Shown: positions 38,148 through 53,177 of the stretch, piece after piece
Layout of the letters: each line of letters starts with the position of its first letter
How positions within the stretch are numbered: position 1 is the first letter of the stretch
Assembly (NCBI GenBank): GCA_029990175.1
Contig: JARKIP010000017.1
Span: 31,421,001-31,485,000 of the forward strand
Reading direction: 5' to 3'
Length of the DNA stretch: 64,000 nt
From: Petunia secreta
Taxonomy: Eukaryota; Streptophyta; Magnoliopsida; Solanales; Solanaceae
Program-made: the position numbers and the translations under genes
Notes under the pieces: generated by a model
Told to the model about the DNA's origin: nothing
The model's input: the letters and a program-made list of their open reading frames with translations, nothing else
Databases searched by the model: none

Positions 38148-38174
38148 AAATTTTTGAGATCCCCTCAAAAATTT
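38148..38174 (+). other. Perfect 11-bp hairpin beside GGGGCAG, copy 2
   Basis: Same AAATTTTTGAG/CTCAAAAATTT stem as at 28392. Confidence 0.6.
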
Positions 38175-38545
38175 CAAGAGGATCCTTATAAGAGCAACAC
38201 AATAGCCTTCTTAGTGTATTGCATAATTTAACAAAAGCATTCTATTTGTCGCACATTATTTTACTTTTGCTTGCAGGATATGCAGCCCGACCTAACAATG
38301 ATAAGCATTCAATTTTCTTTGCTATACTTTACTTTTGCTTGCAGGGTATACGGCCCGAAGGGTAGACAACCCTATGAAGAAACAACATGACAAGGGGACA
38401 ATCATACAAGATATAGCAGCAGAGTGCAAAACAACAAATACGGAAGTCGACCTCCACTAGAGAACTCATAAACTTTCTTTGATTGCAGGTTTACATAGGT
38501 ACCGAGTATACCTAACAACCCTTGCAAAACAACATACATTATTTT

Positions 38546-39066
38546 GACAAGTATAGAATCCATGTCGGTGGATATATAGGGTCCGCATCTGTGGACATGA
38601 CATCATTTGATTAGCATAGGATCCATGTCGGTGGATATATAGGGTCTGCGTCTGTGGACATGATATCAATTTGAGGAGCATAGAATCCATGTCGGTGGAT
38701 ATATAAGGTCCGCGTCTGTGGACATGACATCAATTTGACAAGCATAGGATCTGCATCGGTGGATATATAGGGTCCGTGTCTGTGGACATGACATCAATTT
38801 GACAAGCATAGGATCTGCATCGGTGGATATATAGGGTTTCCGCGTCTGTGAACATGACATCAATCTGACAAGCATAGGATCTGCATCGGTGGACATGACA
38901 TGTATAGAATCCATGTCAGTGGATATATAGGGTCCCCATCGGTGGACATGACATCATTTGAAGGAGCATAGAATCTGCATCGACAGATATATATAGGGTT
39001 TGCAATGGTGAACATGACAACAATTTGCAGCAGAGTAAGGTCCGCATCGGTGGGCATAGCATTGGA
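38546..39066. repeat. ~63-bp minisatellite, internal copy 2
   Basis: Unit for unit the same as 28790-29310, with the same number of units. The array has not changed length since the duplication. Confidence 0.9.
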
Positions 39067-40148
39067 AAAATACTTGGATGAGACATCAGTCAAACAAGCA
39101 TAAGACAAGACAACTACCCAGCTGGTCGGGAAGTCTCTTTATGCATTTACATACTGTTTTGCAAAACTCACTTTTATAGCAGGACGTACAATCCGGCGCC
39201 GCACTGGCAAGATGGTCCAACAACAGCTCGACGCGACAAAGCAATCGTTCTTGACGAGAAGCACTAAGCAAATGGATATCCCCCAGAGGAGAAGCATATA
39301 TTTCCTAACACTCAAATCACCTCAAACACTCACATGAAATTGCGCAACCGCAAAACCTCAAATACATAATATGCACTATTCTGGAACGCCGATCAAGAAG
39401 CTTAATCTCACAGAAAATGCTTTTGCTATACCCACAACTATCTATTTTTTTTTTCGAGTTTCAAAGCACTCAAATCTGTATTTCCATGCTCACACCAGTA
39501 ATCTACCTAATCTTCCATTCCTGATTGGATGTCAGTTCGTATTCTTTCCCATTCATTGCTTATCTATGCCAATCGTGCGTGTTCTCGTGCTTAACCGTGC
39601 CTATCTATTTGAATCGTGCTTCACTTCTCAATATTCACCAATTTGGTCGAGGCAATATTGAAGGCAAGATGACCCATTTATCGAGATGAAGTAGAAACTA
39701 GGTACATATAAACTTCTCTTTATGGGTGTGTAGCGCGCCACATTTTCATAACTAAGACGATTATAAGCCTTTTTTCCCACGCTCGACCTAGTGATGTTAT
39801 CTCATCTTCGATAGCACCCTTACTTTATTCATCATTCATTCCGCCGAAAAGGCAAAGCATACGCGAATCTAAACTTTACATACTTGGATAAGTTTAGTCT
39901 TTACATCCAAATCGTGCGTCATAAATATCTCACACAGGCAACATGCCATTCTAGAACTACACACGGCCTGATTCTCGTGAAACCCGAGATATGTAGGCAA
40001 CTCAGAGACCAGAGTTCGGCCAAAAACGCCCCAAAACTCCCTTTTCCCCTTCAATCATTTTTGCGCTCCAGTCGTGACAAAATCGGCTGCTCCGTCAACT
40101 ATCTTTGCCCGATGACTCTTTAATCATCCCCGGGCAAAGAGAGGCAGC

Positions 40149-43065
<2,917 letters not shown>

Positions 43066-43150
43066 AATACTTCCTATCAAACATCGGATAATATATGTCC
43101 GGATTTAATCCCTGGATTATAATCCCTTATCCCTCCTACCAAACAACCCC
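43066..43150 (+). mobile_element. MITE A, right arm
   Basis: Begins with target copy AATAC. Contains CTGGATTATAATCCC and ends CTACCAAACAACCCC before TCA, the counterpart of the left end at 20137. The 3-bp TCA is shared with the start of MITE B. Confidence 0.6.
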
Positions 43151-43363
43151 TCAGGGGTCGTTTAGTTTACGGGACTAAATAAGTGGGATATCTCAGAAAT
43201 TTGGGATTACAATAATCTCGTGATTATAATCTCACCTCATATTGGATAACATGAATGTGATATAAAAATTGTCCCACTTTAACTAATCCCAACAACCAAA
43301 CGTGTGATTAATGTAGTCCCAAATTTAATCTCGGCACTATTAGTCCAATCCCACCAACCAAAC
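43151..43363 (+). mobile_element. Tourist-like MITE B, main part
   Basis: TCA then GGGGTCGTTTAGTTTACGGG; internal GGGATTACAATAATCTCG and ATCCCACCAACCAAAC. It is split by G3 near its right end, which resumes as CAAACGACCCC then TAA at 53178-53191. Homologous to MITE A inside. Confidence 0.65.
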
Positions 43364-45570
43364 GACCTCGGTCAGTCATTTCAGAAGTTAGGACTCCGAT
43401 TGGCGTGCCGATAATTTTAAAATATTCGTAAGGTACATTAGGACTTGTTTGTAAAATTTGAGCCAAATCAGACCTTGTCTGGTAGGAATCGGAATAAGGT
43501 TTCAGTTTTTATTGTCGATAAATATTAAAAAGAGATTTTTGAGCTCGGTTTTGGTGAATGAGATCCGATTCAATACCCGAAAGCGCCGTTAGGTTCGTAT
43601 GATTATTTGTGACTTTTGTGATTTTTCGAAAGTGAATTTCGATATTGTTCAGCTAGTTTCCGCTAAAATGCCGAAAGTTAAATAATTTGACCTTTTTCCT
43701 TTAAATTTGATTCTTGAGTTTCGGGTGTTCGATTTAAGATCCGCCTTCGCGAGTATGTTACATATATTTTATATAACTTACTTGAATAATTTTGGATCAT
43801 TTCGACTTCTCTAGGGTCATTTTAATTTTAATCGCCGTAGCAAATTTATTTAAAAAAAGAAAATTAAATTTATAATGTCGGTTATAGCTAAGGGATTCCC
43901 TTAACTACAGTAAATCAATATAGAGAGTCAGAACCATACAACATAAACAGAGAAGAAAAATTAGAAATGAAAAGGGGAAAAAAGGGAAAAAGGAGTGGAA
44001 AAATAGTGGAATTTCTACCCCAAATCTCCAGATAATGATGTTAACTCATTATCTTAGCTTATTACGTGTGTTTGAATATATTTTTACGGTAAAAATAGGG
44101 ATATTAGACATCGCCCTAATGAATTAAATTGATTGTTTAAAGGGTCAATTGGACCCCGATGATGGAAATGATTATATATTCGTACTCAGTGAGTTATGGG
44201 CAAGATATAAATGTAATTTATTTAGGGTTTGGCTATGGGACTTTGAACCCTGTATATAGGCCTGGCCTGCGTATTGCGTATGCGAATGGGGTATCAGGTT
44301 CCTAACTGAATTGCCCTAAGACATAAGAAATGAAGCCTTTAACTTTATTTGTTATAATTTTTCTGCTTATTGAATAGAGCAGGATCGTTTGGCAGTTAAT
44401 CCAAAGGAAAAAGCAGTTGTTGAATAACAGGGCTAGCTTTGGAATACCGTAAGTGTTTATATCCATTTCTTTGGAGGCACTTGGCCTCGTGGATTTTCTA
44501 CCACGTGTTCCTTACGTGTGTAGTTGCCGATAGGTGTACTCATTACGCCTTAACTTTGGATTTACATTCTATATTATATGTTATGTCCTGTTAATTCTTT
44601 TTCATTGAGAATCTGAGTATTGTACTTTGGCTTTGAGATGGCATCTACTTCCCGGCTGTCGATGAGAGTCTCGTGCCAGTGATAGGTTATTATTGCATCA
44701 CATTGCATTCATATGCATTACATTGCATATCATACTGAGTGCAGGAGTATTTCGCCTCAGCTTTACATTTTATCGGGTACAGGGTTATTCCACCCCAAGA
44801 GAGTGCAGAAGTATTCCGCCTCTGGTTCATACTATATCGGGTGTAGGAGTATTCCGCCCCGATTGGTTAGCAGATTGGATTCCCCTCGAATGCAGGAGTA
44901 TTCCACTTCGGGATGGGATTAGGGGCACATGTGACCCTTTGCATCTCATTTCATTTCATTTCATTTCATCTCATTCCATTTTATTTCATACTATTGTGTA
45001 GATTTTCTATACATGACTACTGTTCTGCTTATATGTGCATTGCTTATTTGTTGATTGTTGTCTGGTTCCGTTTCCCTAACTAGCGTATCTATTTTTCGAG
45101 GTTGCTAGTTTGTTCGCACTTATTGAGTCCTTATGACTCATCCCTATTTGTTCTTGTGTTTTCTTTTCGTTCGGAAGATTCTGATCCATGACCCAGCCAG
45201 TCGCGTCGTGATTGAGGAGTGGTACGTTTTCAGCTGTCTACGGTGAGCCATCTTGTTCATTACGGCCACCAACTTCAGATGTTACAGTTTTCCTTACGTT
45301 TGCTCCCTTTGGGAGGTGTGTATATCTTTTGGCCTTCTTAGATGTCTGATCTGGAAACCTTTATACCGTGGGTAGTTATTTGTATTGTTCAGACAGCTTG
45401 TATGTTTGTCTATCCTTGAGAGTTATCTTATGCTGTTAAATTTTGGTTCAATTTCTTTTCAAGGTAATTCTTCACAATTTATATCGATTCAGTCAATAGG
45501 GTTCGGTCGATTGGTTTAGGGGAGGTGGTCGGGTGCCCGCACGGCCTAAGCGAGAATTCAGGTCTTGTCA
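43364..45570 (+). repeat. 5' LTR of G3
   Basis: Runs from GACCTCGGTCAG to GGTCTTGTCA and is followed by GT and the PBS. It differs from the 3' LTR by several percent by eye, more in the first 300 bases. It lacks the first six bases, TGAAAC. Confidence 0.88.
44741..44912. repeat. GCAGGAGTATTCCGC repeats in the 5' LTR (about five)
   Basis: Variants at 44741, about 44780, 44806, 44843 and 44893, irregularly spaced by 30-50 bp. The array sits just downstream of the spot where G1 and G2 have their 54-bp units. Confidence 0.7.
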
Positions 45571-45572
45571 GT

Positions 45573-45583
45573 TGGTATCAGAG
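45573..45583 (+). promoter_or_regulatory. Primer binding site of G3
   Basis: TGGTATCAGAG, complementary to initiator tRNA-Met 3' end, two bases after the LTR. Confidence 0.9.
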
Positions 45584-45827
45584 TGAGGTTTAGAGTCTTT
45601 CCAAATCATGACAGTGTCTAATAGAGTCTCGCTGATCGGGCGGAGACGTCTGTACCTATCTGCGAGAGGCTATGGTGGCATTTAAGCAGTTTCTTTTCTT
45701 TCATTCCCCGTCGTGCGTGAGTCTTCTTATCTGAAGTTGAATATTTTTTTATTATTATTTTCCACTGTAAACAGTTAGAACACGCGTGGATGTTCAGCGA
45801 AAGGCGGAGGAGCCGGCGATCGCCCCT

Positions 45828-47240
45828 ATGCCTGCTGCTCCACGAGGTGGTTGAATTGGTCGCGGTAGAGGTCGTGGTCGAGGCAGAGATAGAGTTGCCC
45901 AGGCCGGGAGGATGGTGGATCATGTTGATCATGCTGCAGAGGTTCCGGTAGTGCCAGCTTTTGCTGGGAAGGGGGAGCAGGGCTTATTAGTTCCCCCGCA
46001 CAACATGACGCTTTTATGAGATTCTTAGCGACGCAGATGCCCCAGGGCCCTCCTATTCCTCAGGCTACCATAGATGCTCATATCCCTCAGGCTGCTGTAG
46101 ATGGTCCTATTCCTCAGGCTGTTGTAAATGCTCCTATCCCTCAGGCTGTCGTAGATGCTCCTATCCCTCAGGCAGCTCCGCAGGCTGCGGTAGATATTGG
46201 TTCCCAGGTTCAGGGAGCCCCCATTTTAGCTCCACATGTAGCCCCAGCAGTTCATGTTCCAGGTGGTCATGTTCCAGAGGTAGCAGGTGTTGTACCTCCG
46301 GTTGCTCAAGCTAGTTAGCCAGCCCAGGTAGCAGGTAAAGTTGATGATCCGGCAAGGTTGCATTATTTTACCCGACTTAGTCCTCCGAAAATCTCTGGTA
46401 AGAAATCAGATAAGCTTAAGCCTCATGAATTTCTTGATCAATGTCAGCGTATCTTAGAGGCCCTTGGATATCTTGAGCAGTATCGAGCTGATTATACTGC
46501 CTTCCAGCTTGAGGGTCCGGCTTTAGCTTGGTGGACCGCACTCCGATCAGCTAGGCAAAACTTACCTAAGCTGACCTGGAGTGAGTTCTCCCATCGATTC
46601 ATGGAGAAGTTTTTCCCTCGCAGTCAGTAGGATGAGCAGAGGAGGCAGTTTGAGAGGATTGGACAGGGTAACCTGTTAGTCACGAAGTACGAGCTTTTGT
46701 TTTCAGAGATATCCAGCTATGCTCCAGATCTCGTGCAGGAGCCCTCTAAGAGGGTCAGACGTTTTATTGATGGGCTTTCTCCTTATCTGCGGTCCCAGAT
46801 GGCTCGTGAGATTGAGGCTGGTACTCTATTTGATGTCGCTGTTGATATTGCCAGGAGGTATGAGGCCTATCATAGATTGGAGATGGAGGAGTTAGAGCGG
46901 GAGAGTAAGAGATCTCGTGGTCCAGGGCATTCTAGTACCTCGTATGGAGGTAAGAGTTATCAGTAGCATAGTAGGCCTCCTGTCAGACCAGCTCAGTTTC
47001 CAGCGCGTGGTTCTCAGAACGCGCCTACTTCTTCTCAGGGTCAGTTTTGGTTTCGCCCGCGAGATCAGTCTCAGTTTGATCAGCGTAGATTTGCTCCAGG
47101 GTGCTTTATCTGTCAGGATCCAGGGCATCACAAGAAGGATTGCCCTTATCTCCATCAGTAGGGTAGTAGCCGCCCTTTCCCTCGCCTTCCAGCGCCTATG
47201 CAGCAGCAGCCTCAGGGTGCCCCTACAGGGTCTCACCTAG
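45828..47240 (+). pseudogene. Tekay-type gag of G3
   Basis: An Arg/Gly-rich start (MPAAPRGG, stop, IGRGRGRGRGRDR) is followed, after a frame change, by a repeat of PIPQAVVDA units (46060-46190). The gag core then reads LHYFTRLSPPKISGKKSDKL, FLDQCQRILEALGYLEQY, LEGPALAWWTALR and MAREIEAGTLF. A CCHC knuckle, CFICQDPGHHKKDC, lies near 47101-47142. Within the main frame the stops are all TAG: 46316, 46628, 46964 and 47159, three of them directly after a Gln codon. The TGA at 45852 stands where CGA would continue the RG tract. The protein would package the element RNA. Confidence 0.85.
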
Positions 47241-47960
47241 CTAGAGGTGCACCACCACCCGATAGAGGTCGTGGACGTGGTCCTAGTGGTCCCTCTAGAG
47301 ATGGTCGTCACGGTAGCGGCTCAGCTCAGCCGCAGAGACAGTTATATGCACTGCCGGCCAGGCAGGATGCCGAGGCATCCCCAGCTGTTGTTACAGGTAT
47401 TTTATCTGTTTGTGGTCGAGATGCATATTCTTTTGTGGATCCGGGGTCTACATATTCATATGTATCTCCTTATTTTGCTTCGGTTTTTCATGTTGATTAT
47501 ATGCATCTTCGTGATCCATTCTGTGTTTCTACTCCTATTGGAGACATTATCGTTGTGGATCGAGTTTATCCAGCTTGTACCATATCTTTTTGGGGGTTGT
47601 GAGACACTAGTAGATCTTCTAATTCTAGATATGGTTGACTTTGATGTTATTATTGGCATGGATTGGCTGGCGTCGTGTCATGCCACATTAGATTGTCATG
47701 CCAAGTCTCTTCAGTTGTCTCTTCCTTGTTCAGCACCGGTGGTATGGCAGGGCTCTTATTTGCCACCCATAGGACATGTTATTTCTTTCCTGAAGGCAAA
47801 GCGGACGATGGATAAAGGGTGTTCAGCGTATCTTGCCATGGTTCGAGATACCACTGTGGAGATTCCATCTCTTGATTCTATTCCTGTCGTTAGGGAGTTC
47901 CCTGACGTGTTTTCAGATGATTTGCAGGACTTCCTCCTGATCGAGAGATTGAGTTTGGCA
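47241..47960 (+). pseudogene. Aspartic protease region of G3, frameshifted
   Basis: The active-site block FVDPGSTYSYVSPYF is intact (Asp codon near 47438). One extra base in the T-run near 47590 ends the frame at a TGA. The next frame continues GGCETLVDLLILDMVDFDV and IIGMDWLASCHATLDCH. A one-base loss near 47923 (TTTGCAGGACTT, against CTCCCAGGACTT in G2) returns to the gag frame for RT. The protease would mature gag-pol; with the shifts it cannot be joined to RT. Confidence 0.8.
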
Positions 47961-47968
47961 TTGATATT

Positions 47969-48811
47969 GTGCCAGGGACTCAGCCTATTTCTATCCCTCC
48001 TTACCGCATGGCTCCATCAGAGTTAAAGGAGCTGAAGGAGCAGTTGCAAGATTTGCTTGATAAAGGGTTCATTAGGCCGAGTATTTCTCCGTGGGGTGCT
48101 CCTGTTCTATTCGTGAAAAAGAAAGATGGGACTATGCGGATGTGTATTGATTATCGTCAGCTAAATAAGGTCACCATCAAGAATAAGTATCCCATGCCTC
48201 GTATTGGTGATTTGTTTGATCAGTTGCAGGGTGCCAAATTCTTTTCTAAGATCGATCTGCGATCTGGTTATCATCAGCTAAAGATTCGCGAGTCAGATAT
48301 CTTGAAGTCTGCTTTTAGGACTCGTTACGGCCATTATGAGTTCCTAGTTATGTCTTTTGGGCAGACTAATGCCCCTGCAGCCTTGATGGATCTCATGAAC
48401 CGAGTGTTTAAGCCATTCCTTGATTTCTTTGTCATTGTCTTCATTGATGATATTCTTATTTATTCTCGTAGCCGCGAGGAGCATGATTATCATTTAAGGG
48501 TGGTTCTTCAGACACTTCGTGATCGTAAGTTGTATGCCAAGTTCTCGAAATGTGAGTTTTGGCTTGATTCTGTGGCATTTTTGGGTCACGTGGTATCTAG
48601 TGAGGGTATCAAGGTTGATCTGAAGAAGATTGAAGCAGTGCAGAAATGGCCTCGTCCTACCACTCCGACGGAGATTCGCAGCTTCCTTGGATTGGCAGGT
48701 TATTATCGGAGGTTTGTAGAAAAGTTCTCTACTATTGCAGCTCCCCTGACTCGCCTGACGCAGAAGGCGGTTCAGTTTCGATGGTCCGATGAGTGTGAGG
48801 CCAGCTTCTAG
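47969..48811 (+). pseudogene. Reverse transcriptase of G3
   Basis: A 280-codon open frame covers the RT. It has PPYRMAPSELKELKEQLQ, KGFIRPSISPWGAPVLFVKK, CIDYRQLNKVTIKNKYPMPR, KIDLRSGYHQLKIRESD (first catalytic Asp) and VFIDDILIYSRS (FIDD box at 48440-48451), then the thumb FSKCEFWLDSVAFLGHVVSS and WPRPTTPTEIRSFLGLAGYY. The catalytic residues are present. LVMSFGQTNAPA has Gln where the family has Leu (usually SFGLTNAP). The frame ends in TAG at 48809 where a Gln codon (FQKL) is expected. Confidence 0.9.
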
Positions 48812-49215
48812 AAGCTTAAGGCCTTATTGACTTCAGCTCCAGTGTTATCCCTTCCTTCGGGCACCGGTACGAGTTTATTGTGATGCATCTCGTGTGGGCC
48901 TAGGTTGTGTTCTCATGCAGCACGGGAAGGTAATTTCTTATGCTTCCAGACAGTTGAAGCCGAATAAGAAGAATTATCCGACTCACAATTTAGAATTGGC
49001 AGCTGTGGTCTTTGCTTTGATGACATGGAGGCATTATCTTTATGGCGAGCCTTATGAGGTGCATACGGATCATAAGAGTCTGCAGTATCTTCTCTCTCAG
49101 AAAGATCTTAATGGCCGACAGCGGAGGTGGCTTGAATTGATTAAAGATTATGATCTCACTATCTGCTATCATCCTGGGAAGGCGAACGTGGTTGCAGATG
49201 CTTTGAGAAAGAAGT
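48812..49215 (+). pseudogene. RNase H domain of G3
   Basis: After the TAG, the linker is broken near 48865-48885 by a small deletion that changes frame and removes the residues before CDASRVGLG. From 48894 the frame is open: GCVLMQHGKVISYASRQLKP, YPTHNLELAAVVFALMTWRH, HTDHKSLQYLLSQKDLNGRQ and HPGKANVVADALRKKS. These are the standard Ty3/gypsy RNase H blocks, with Asp and Glu catalytic positions kept in DAS and LELAAV. It degrades the RNA strand of the hybrid during replication. Confidence 0.85.
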
Positions 49216-50807
49216 CCATGGGCAGCATGGCTTTTCTTAATGCTGATATGAGACCATTGGCCCGAGAATTGCAGTCCCTTGGCGACTCTGGCGTGAGATT
49301 TCTTCTCCCAGACTCCAGTCGAGTCTTAGCGTGTATTGCAGCTCAATCTTCCTTAGTCAATCAGATTAAGGGAAGACAGTTCGAGGATCCTCATCTGCAG
49401 GAGGTGCGTGGTCGTGTCCTAAGTGGAGGAGTTCCCTCCTTCGAGCTTGATTCAGATGGAATTCTTTGGTTTAATGGTCGACTCTGTGTTTCTGATGTTG
49501 GGGATTTGAGGCAGTCAGTGCTCGGTAAAGCTCATAGCTCACGTTATTCCATTCATCCTGGTATTACAAAAATGTATCAGGACCTCCGAGAGCTATACTG
49601 GTGGAAGGGGATGAAGAGAGATGTATTTGATTATGTATCTCGTTGCTTGAACTGTCAGCAGGTTAAGTTCGAGCACTGGAGACCAGCAGGGTTAGCCCAG
49701 GCATTGCCCATTCTCGAGTGGAAGTGGGAGCACATCACAATAGATTTTATAGTTGGTCTGCCAAAGACCCTACGGCACCACGATTCAGTCTGGGTCATTG
49801 TCGACAGACTGACTAAATCTACTCACTTTATCCCTGTAAAGACTACTGATTCTGCTCAGAGATTGGCTCAGATTTTCATTGATCAGGTGATTAGGCTGCA
49901 TGGTACTCCTGTATCCATTATCTCAGATCGTGGTTCCCATTTTATTTCACAGTTCTGGCAGTCTTTTCAGAGAGAGTTGGGGACCCAGGTGCAGCTTAGC
50001 ATAGTATTCCATCCTCAGACTGATGGTCAGTCCGAGCGGGTTATTCAAATTCTGGAGGACGTGTTTAGAGCTTGTGCATTGGACTTCGGGGGTTACTAGG
50101 ATGATCATTTGGCGTTAGCAGAGTTCTCTTATAATAATAGCTACCAGTCTTCTATTCAGATGGCTCCATTTGAGGCCTTATATGGTCGTCAATGTCGTTC
50201 TCCTATTGGCTGGTTTGAGTCACGAGAGGTCGAGGTGATGAGTTCAGATATGGTTCGTCAGACTCTTGATGTCGTTCGAGTTATTCAGGATCGTTTACCG
50301 ACCGCCCAGAGTAGGCAGATTTCATATTCGAACCGGAGGAGCCAAGATATAGAGTTAGAGGTCGGGGACATGGTATTTCTGAAAGTGTCACCGCTGCGAG
50401 GTGTAAAGAGATTTGGTAGGAAAGGAAAGCTTAGTCCCAGGTTCATTGGCCCTTTCCGTATCGAGAAGCGTATTGGTAAGGTAGCTTATCGACTCGACTT
50501 GCCAGCTTCTATGCCAGTTCACCCAGTTTTCGATGTATCGATGCTCCGGAAGTGTATCCGAGATCCTTCCGAAGTGATCGAATTAGACCCTGCTCAGCTA
50601 GATATGAATCTAGCTTACGAGGAGTTCCCAGTTACTATAGTTGCGCGTGATGTCCGAAAACTTCGTTCGAAGCAGATTCCGATGGTTCGAGTGCGATAGA
50701 ATAATCGTCCTCGTGAGGAGGACACTTGAGAGGTTGAGTCCAGTATGCGTGAGAGGTATCCTTACCTCTTCAACGATTCAAATTTGAACTTGGTCTTTAA
50801 AGCCTAA
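49216..50807 (+). pseudogene. Integrase of G3 with C-terminal chromodomain-like tail
   Basis: The HHCC zinc domain (SIHPGITKMYQDLRELYWWK, CLNCQQVK) is followed by the DD35E core: Asp in HITIDFIVGLP, Asp in IISDRGSHF and Glu in DGQSERVIQ, with exactly 35 residues between the last two. A TAG at 50097 (GGY-stop-DDH) stands where the family has Trp. The GPF/Y module (GPFRIEKRIGKVAYRLDLP) and HPVFDVSMLRKCI follow, then a chromodomain-like end with TAG (50697) and TGA (50727) at two expected Trp positions and the last stop at 50805. The chromodomain tail places G3 among Tekay/Del chromoviruses. Catalytic residues are intact; translation is not. Confidence 0.88.
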
Positions 50808-50938
50808 AAGTTTTTATTATTGTATATGATTTTGGTTTCATCGTAAATGTCATTGAAAAATTGGTGTAAGCATTCTCATTAGAGGTGTGAAATCTATTTT
50901 AGACTCTTTCTTATTCGAGGACGAACGAGAGTATAAGT

Positions 50939-50947
50939 GGAGGAGAA
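50939..50947 (+). promoter_or_regulatory. Polypurine tract of G3
   Basis: GGAGGAGAA directly precedes the 3' LTR start TGAAACGACC. Confidence 0.85.
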
Positions 50948-53177
50948 TGAAACGACCTCGGTCAGTCGTTTCGGAAGTTAGGACTCCAATTAGCGTGCCG
51001 ATAAATTTGAAAATATTCGTAAGGTCTATTAAGACCTGTCTGTAAAATTTGAGCAAAATCAGACCTCGTTTGGTAGGCATCGGAAGAAGGTTTCAGTTTT
51101 TATTGTCGATAAATATTAAAAAGAGATTTTTGAGCTCGGTTTTGGTGAATGAGCTCTGATTCAAAATCCAAAAGCGCCGTGAGGTTCGTATGATTATTTG
51201 TAACTTTTGTGAATTTTCGAAAGTGAATTTCGATGTTGTTCGGCTAGTTTCCGCTAAAATGCCGAAAGTTAAATAATTTGACCTTTTCCCTTTAAATTCG
51301 CATCTTGAGTTTCGGGAGTCCGATTTGAGATCCGTTTTCGCGAGTATGTTACATATATTTTGTATAACTTACTCGAAAAATTTGGGATCATTTCGACTTC
51401 TCTAGGATTCCATTTTAATTTTAATCGTCGTAGCGAATTTATTTAAAAAAAGAAAATTAAATTTATAATGTCGGTTATGCTAAGGGATTAATTCACTTAG
51501 CTAGAGCAAATCAATATAGAGAGGCAGAACCATACAACATAAATAGAGAAGAAAAATTAGAAAAGAAAAGGGGAAAAAAGGGAAAAAGAAGTGGAAAAAT
51601 CGTGGAATTTCTACCCCAAATCTCCAGGTAATGATGTTAACTCATTATCTTAGCTTATTACGTGTCTTTGAATATATTTTTACGGTAAAAATAGGGATAT
51701 TAGACATCGCCCTAATGACTTAAATTGATGGTTTAAAGGGTCAATTGGACCCCGATGATGGAAATGATTATATATTCGTACTCAGTGAGTTATGGGCAAC
51801 ATATAAATGTAATTTATTTAGGGTTTGGTTATGGGACTTTGAACCCTGTATATAGGCCTGGCCTGCGTATTGCGTATGCGAATGGGGTATCAGGTTCCTA
51901 ACTGAATTGCCCTAAGACATAAGAAATGAAGCCTTTAGCTTTATTTGATATAATTTTTCTGCTTATTTAATAGAGCGGGATCGTTTGGCAGTTAATCCAA
52001 AGGAAAAAGCAGTTGTTGAATAACAGGGCTAGGTTTGGAATACCGTAAGTGTTTATATCCATTTCTTTGGAGGCACTTGGCCTCGTGGATTTTCTACCAC
52101 GTGTTCCTTATGTGTGTAGCTGCCGATAGGTGTACTCATTATGCCTTAAATTTGGATTTACATTCTATATTATATGTTATGTCCTGTTATTGGTATTGCA
52201 TTGAGAATCTGAGTATTGTACTGTGACTTTGAGATGGAATCTAATTCCCAGCTTTCGATGAGAGTCTCTCGCCGGTGATAGGTTATTATTGCATCACATT
52301 GCATTCATATGCATTGCATTGCATATCATACTGAGTGCAGGAGTATTCCGCCTCAGCTTTACATTTTATCGGGTGCAGGGGTATTCCGCCCCAGCAGAGT
52401 GCAGGAGTATTCCGACTCTGGTTCATATTATATCGGGTGCAGGAGTATTCCGCCCCAGGAGCAGGAGTATTCCGCTCCAGTTGGTTAGCAGATTGGATTC
52501 CCCTCGAATGAAGGAGTATTCCGCTTCGGGATGGGATTACGTCACATGTGACCCTTTGCATCTCATTTCATTTCATCTCATTCCATTTCATTTCATACTA
52601 TTGAGTAGATTTTCTATACATGATTACTGTTCTGCTGATATGTACACTACTTATTTGTTGATTGTTGTCTGGTTCCGTTTACCTGACTAGCATATCTATT
52701 TTTCGAGGTTACTAGTTTGTTCTCACTTATTGAGTCCTTATGACTCATCCCTATTTGTTCTTGTATTTTCTTTTCGTTCGGAAGATTCTGATCCATGACC
52801 CAGCCAGTCGCGTCGTGATTGAGGAGTGGTACGTTTTCAGCTGTCTACGGTGAGCCATCTTGTTCATTACGGTCACCAACTTCAGATGTTACAGTTTTCC
52901 TTAATTTTGCTCCCTTCGAGAGGTGTGTATATCTTTTGGCCTTCTTAGATGTCTGATCTGAAAACCTTTATATCGTGGGTAGTTATTTGTATTGTTCAGA
53001 CAGCTTGTATGTTTGTCTATCCTTGAGAGTTATCTTATGTTGTTAAAGTTTGGTTCATTTTCTTTTCAAGGTAATTCTTCACAATTTATATCGATTCAGT
53101 CAATAGGGTTCGCCCGACTAGTTTAGGGGATGTGGTCGGGTGCCCGCACGGCCTTACCGAGAATTCAGGTCGTGTCA
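50948..53177 (+). repeat. 3' LTR of G3 (2230 bp)
   Basis: TGAAACGACCTCGG to CAGGTCGTGTCA, then target copy CAAAC. Homologous to 43364-45570 over its whole length. Confidence 0.92.
52335..52532. repeat. GCAGGAGTATTCCGC repeats in the 3' LTR (about six)
   Basis: Copies near 52336, 52373, 52403, 52439, 52460 and 52510. One unit (CAGGAGCAGGAGTATTCCGC) is extra relative to the 5' LTR, so the array has changed since insertion. Confidence 0.75.

Larger units (their letters stand above)
43364..53177 (+). mobile_element. Near full-length Tekay/Del-like Ty3/gypsy element G3
   Basis: Two LTRs of about 2.2 kb flank a 5.4-kb internal region with PBS, gag, protease, RT, RNase H, integrase with a chromodomain-like tail, and a PPT, in Ty3/gypsy order. 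It is inserted into MITE B with target copy CAAAC at 53178-53182; the left copy is at 43359-43363. Six bases (TGAAAC) of the LTR start are missing on the left. The coding region has several stops and three or more frameshifts, so the copy is not autonomous. Confidence 0.9.
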
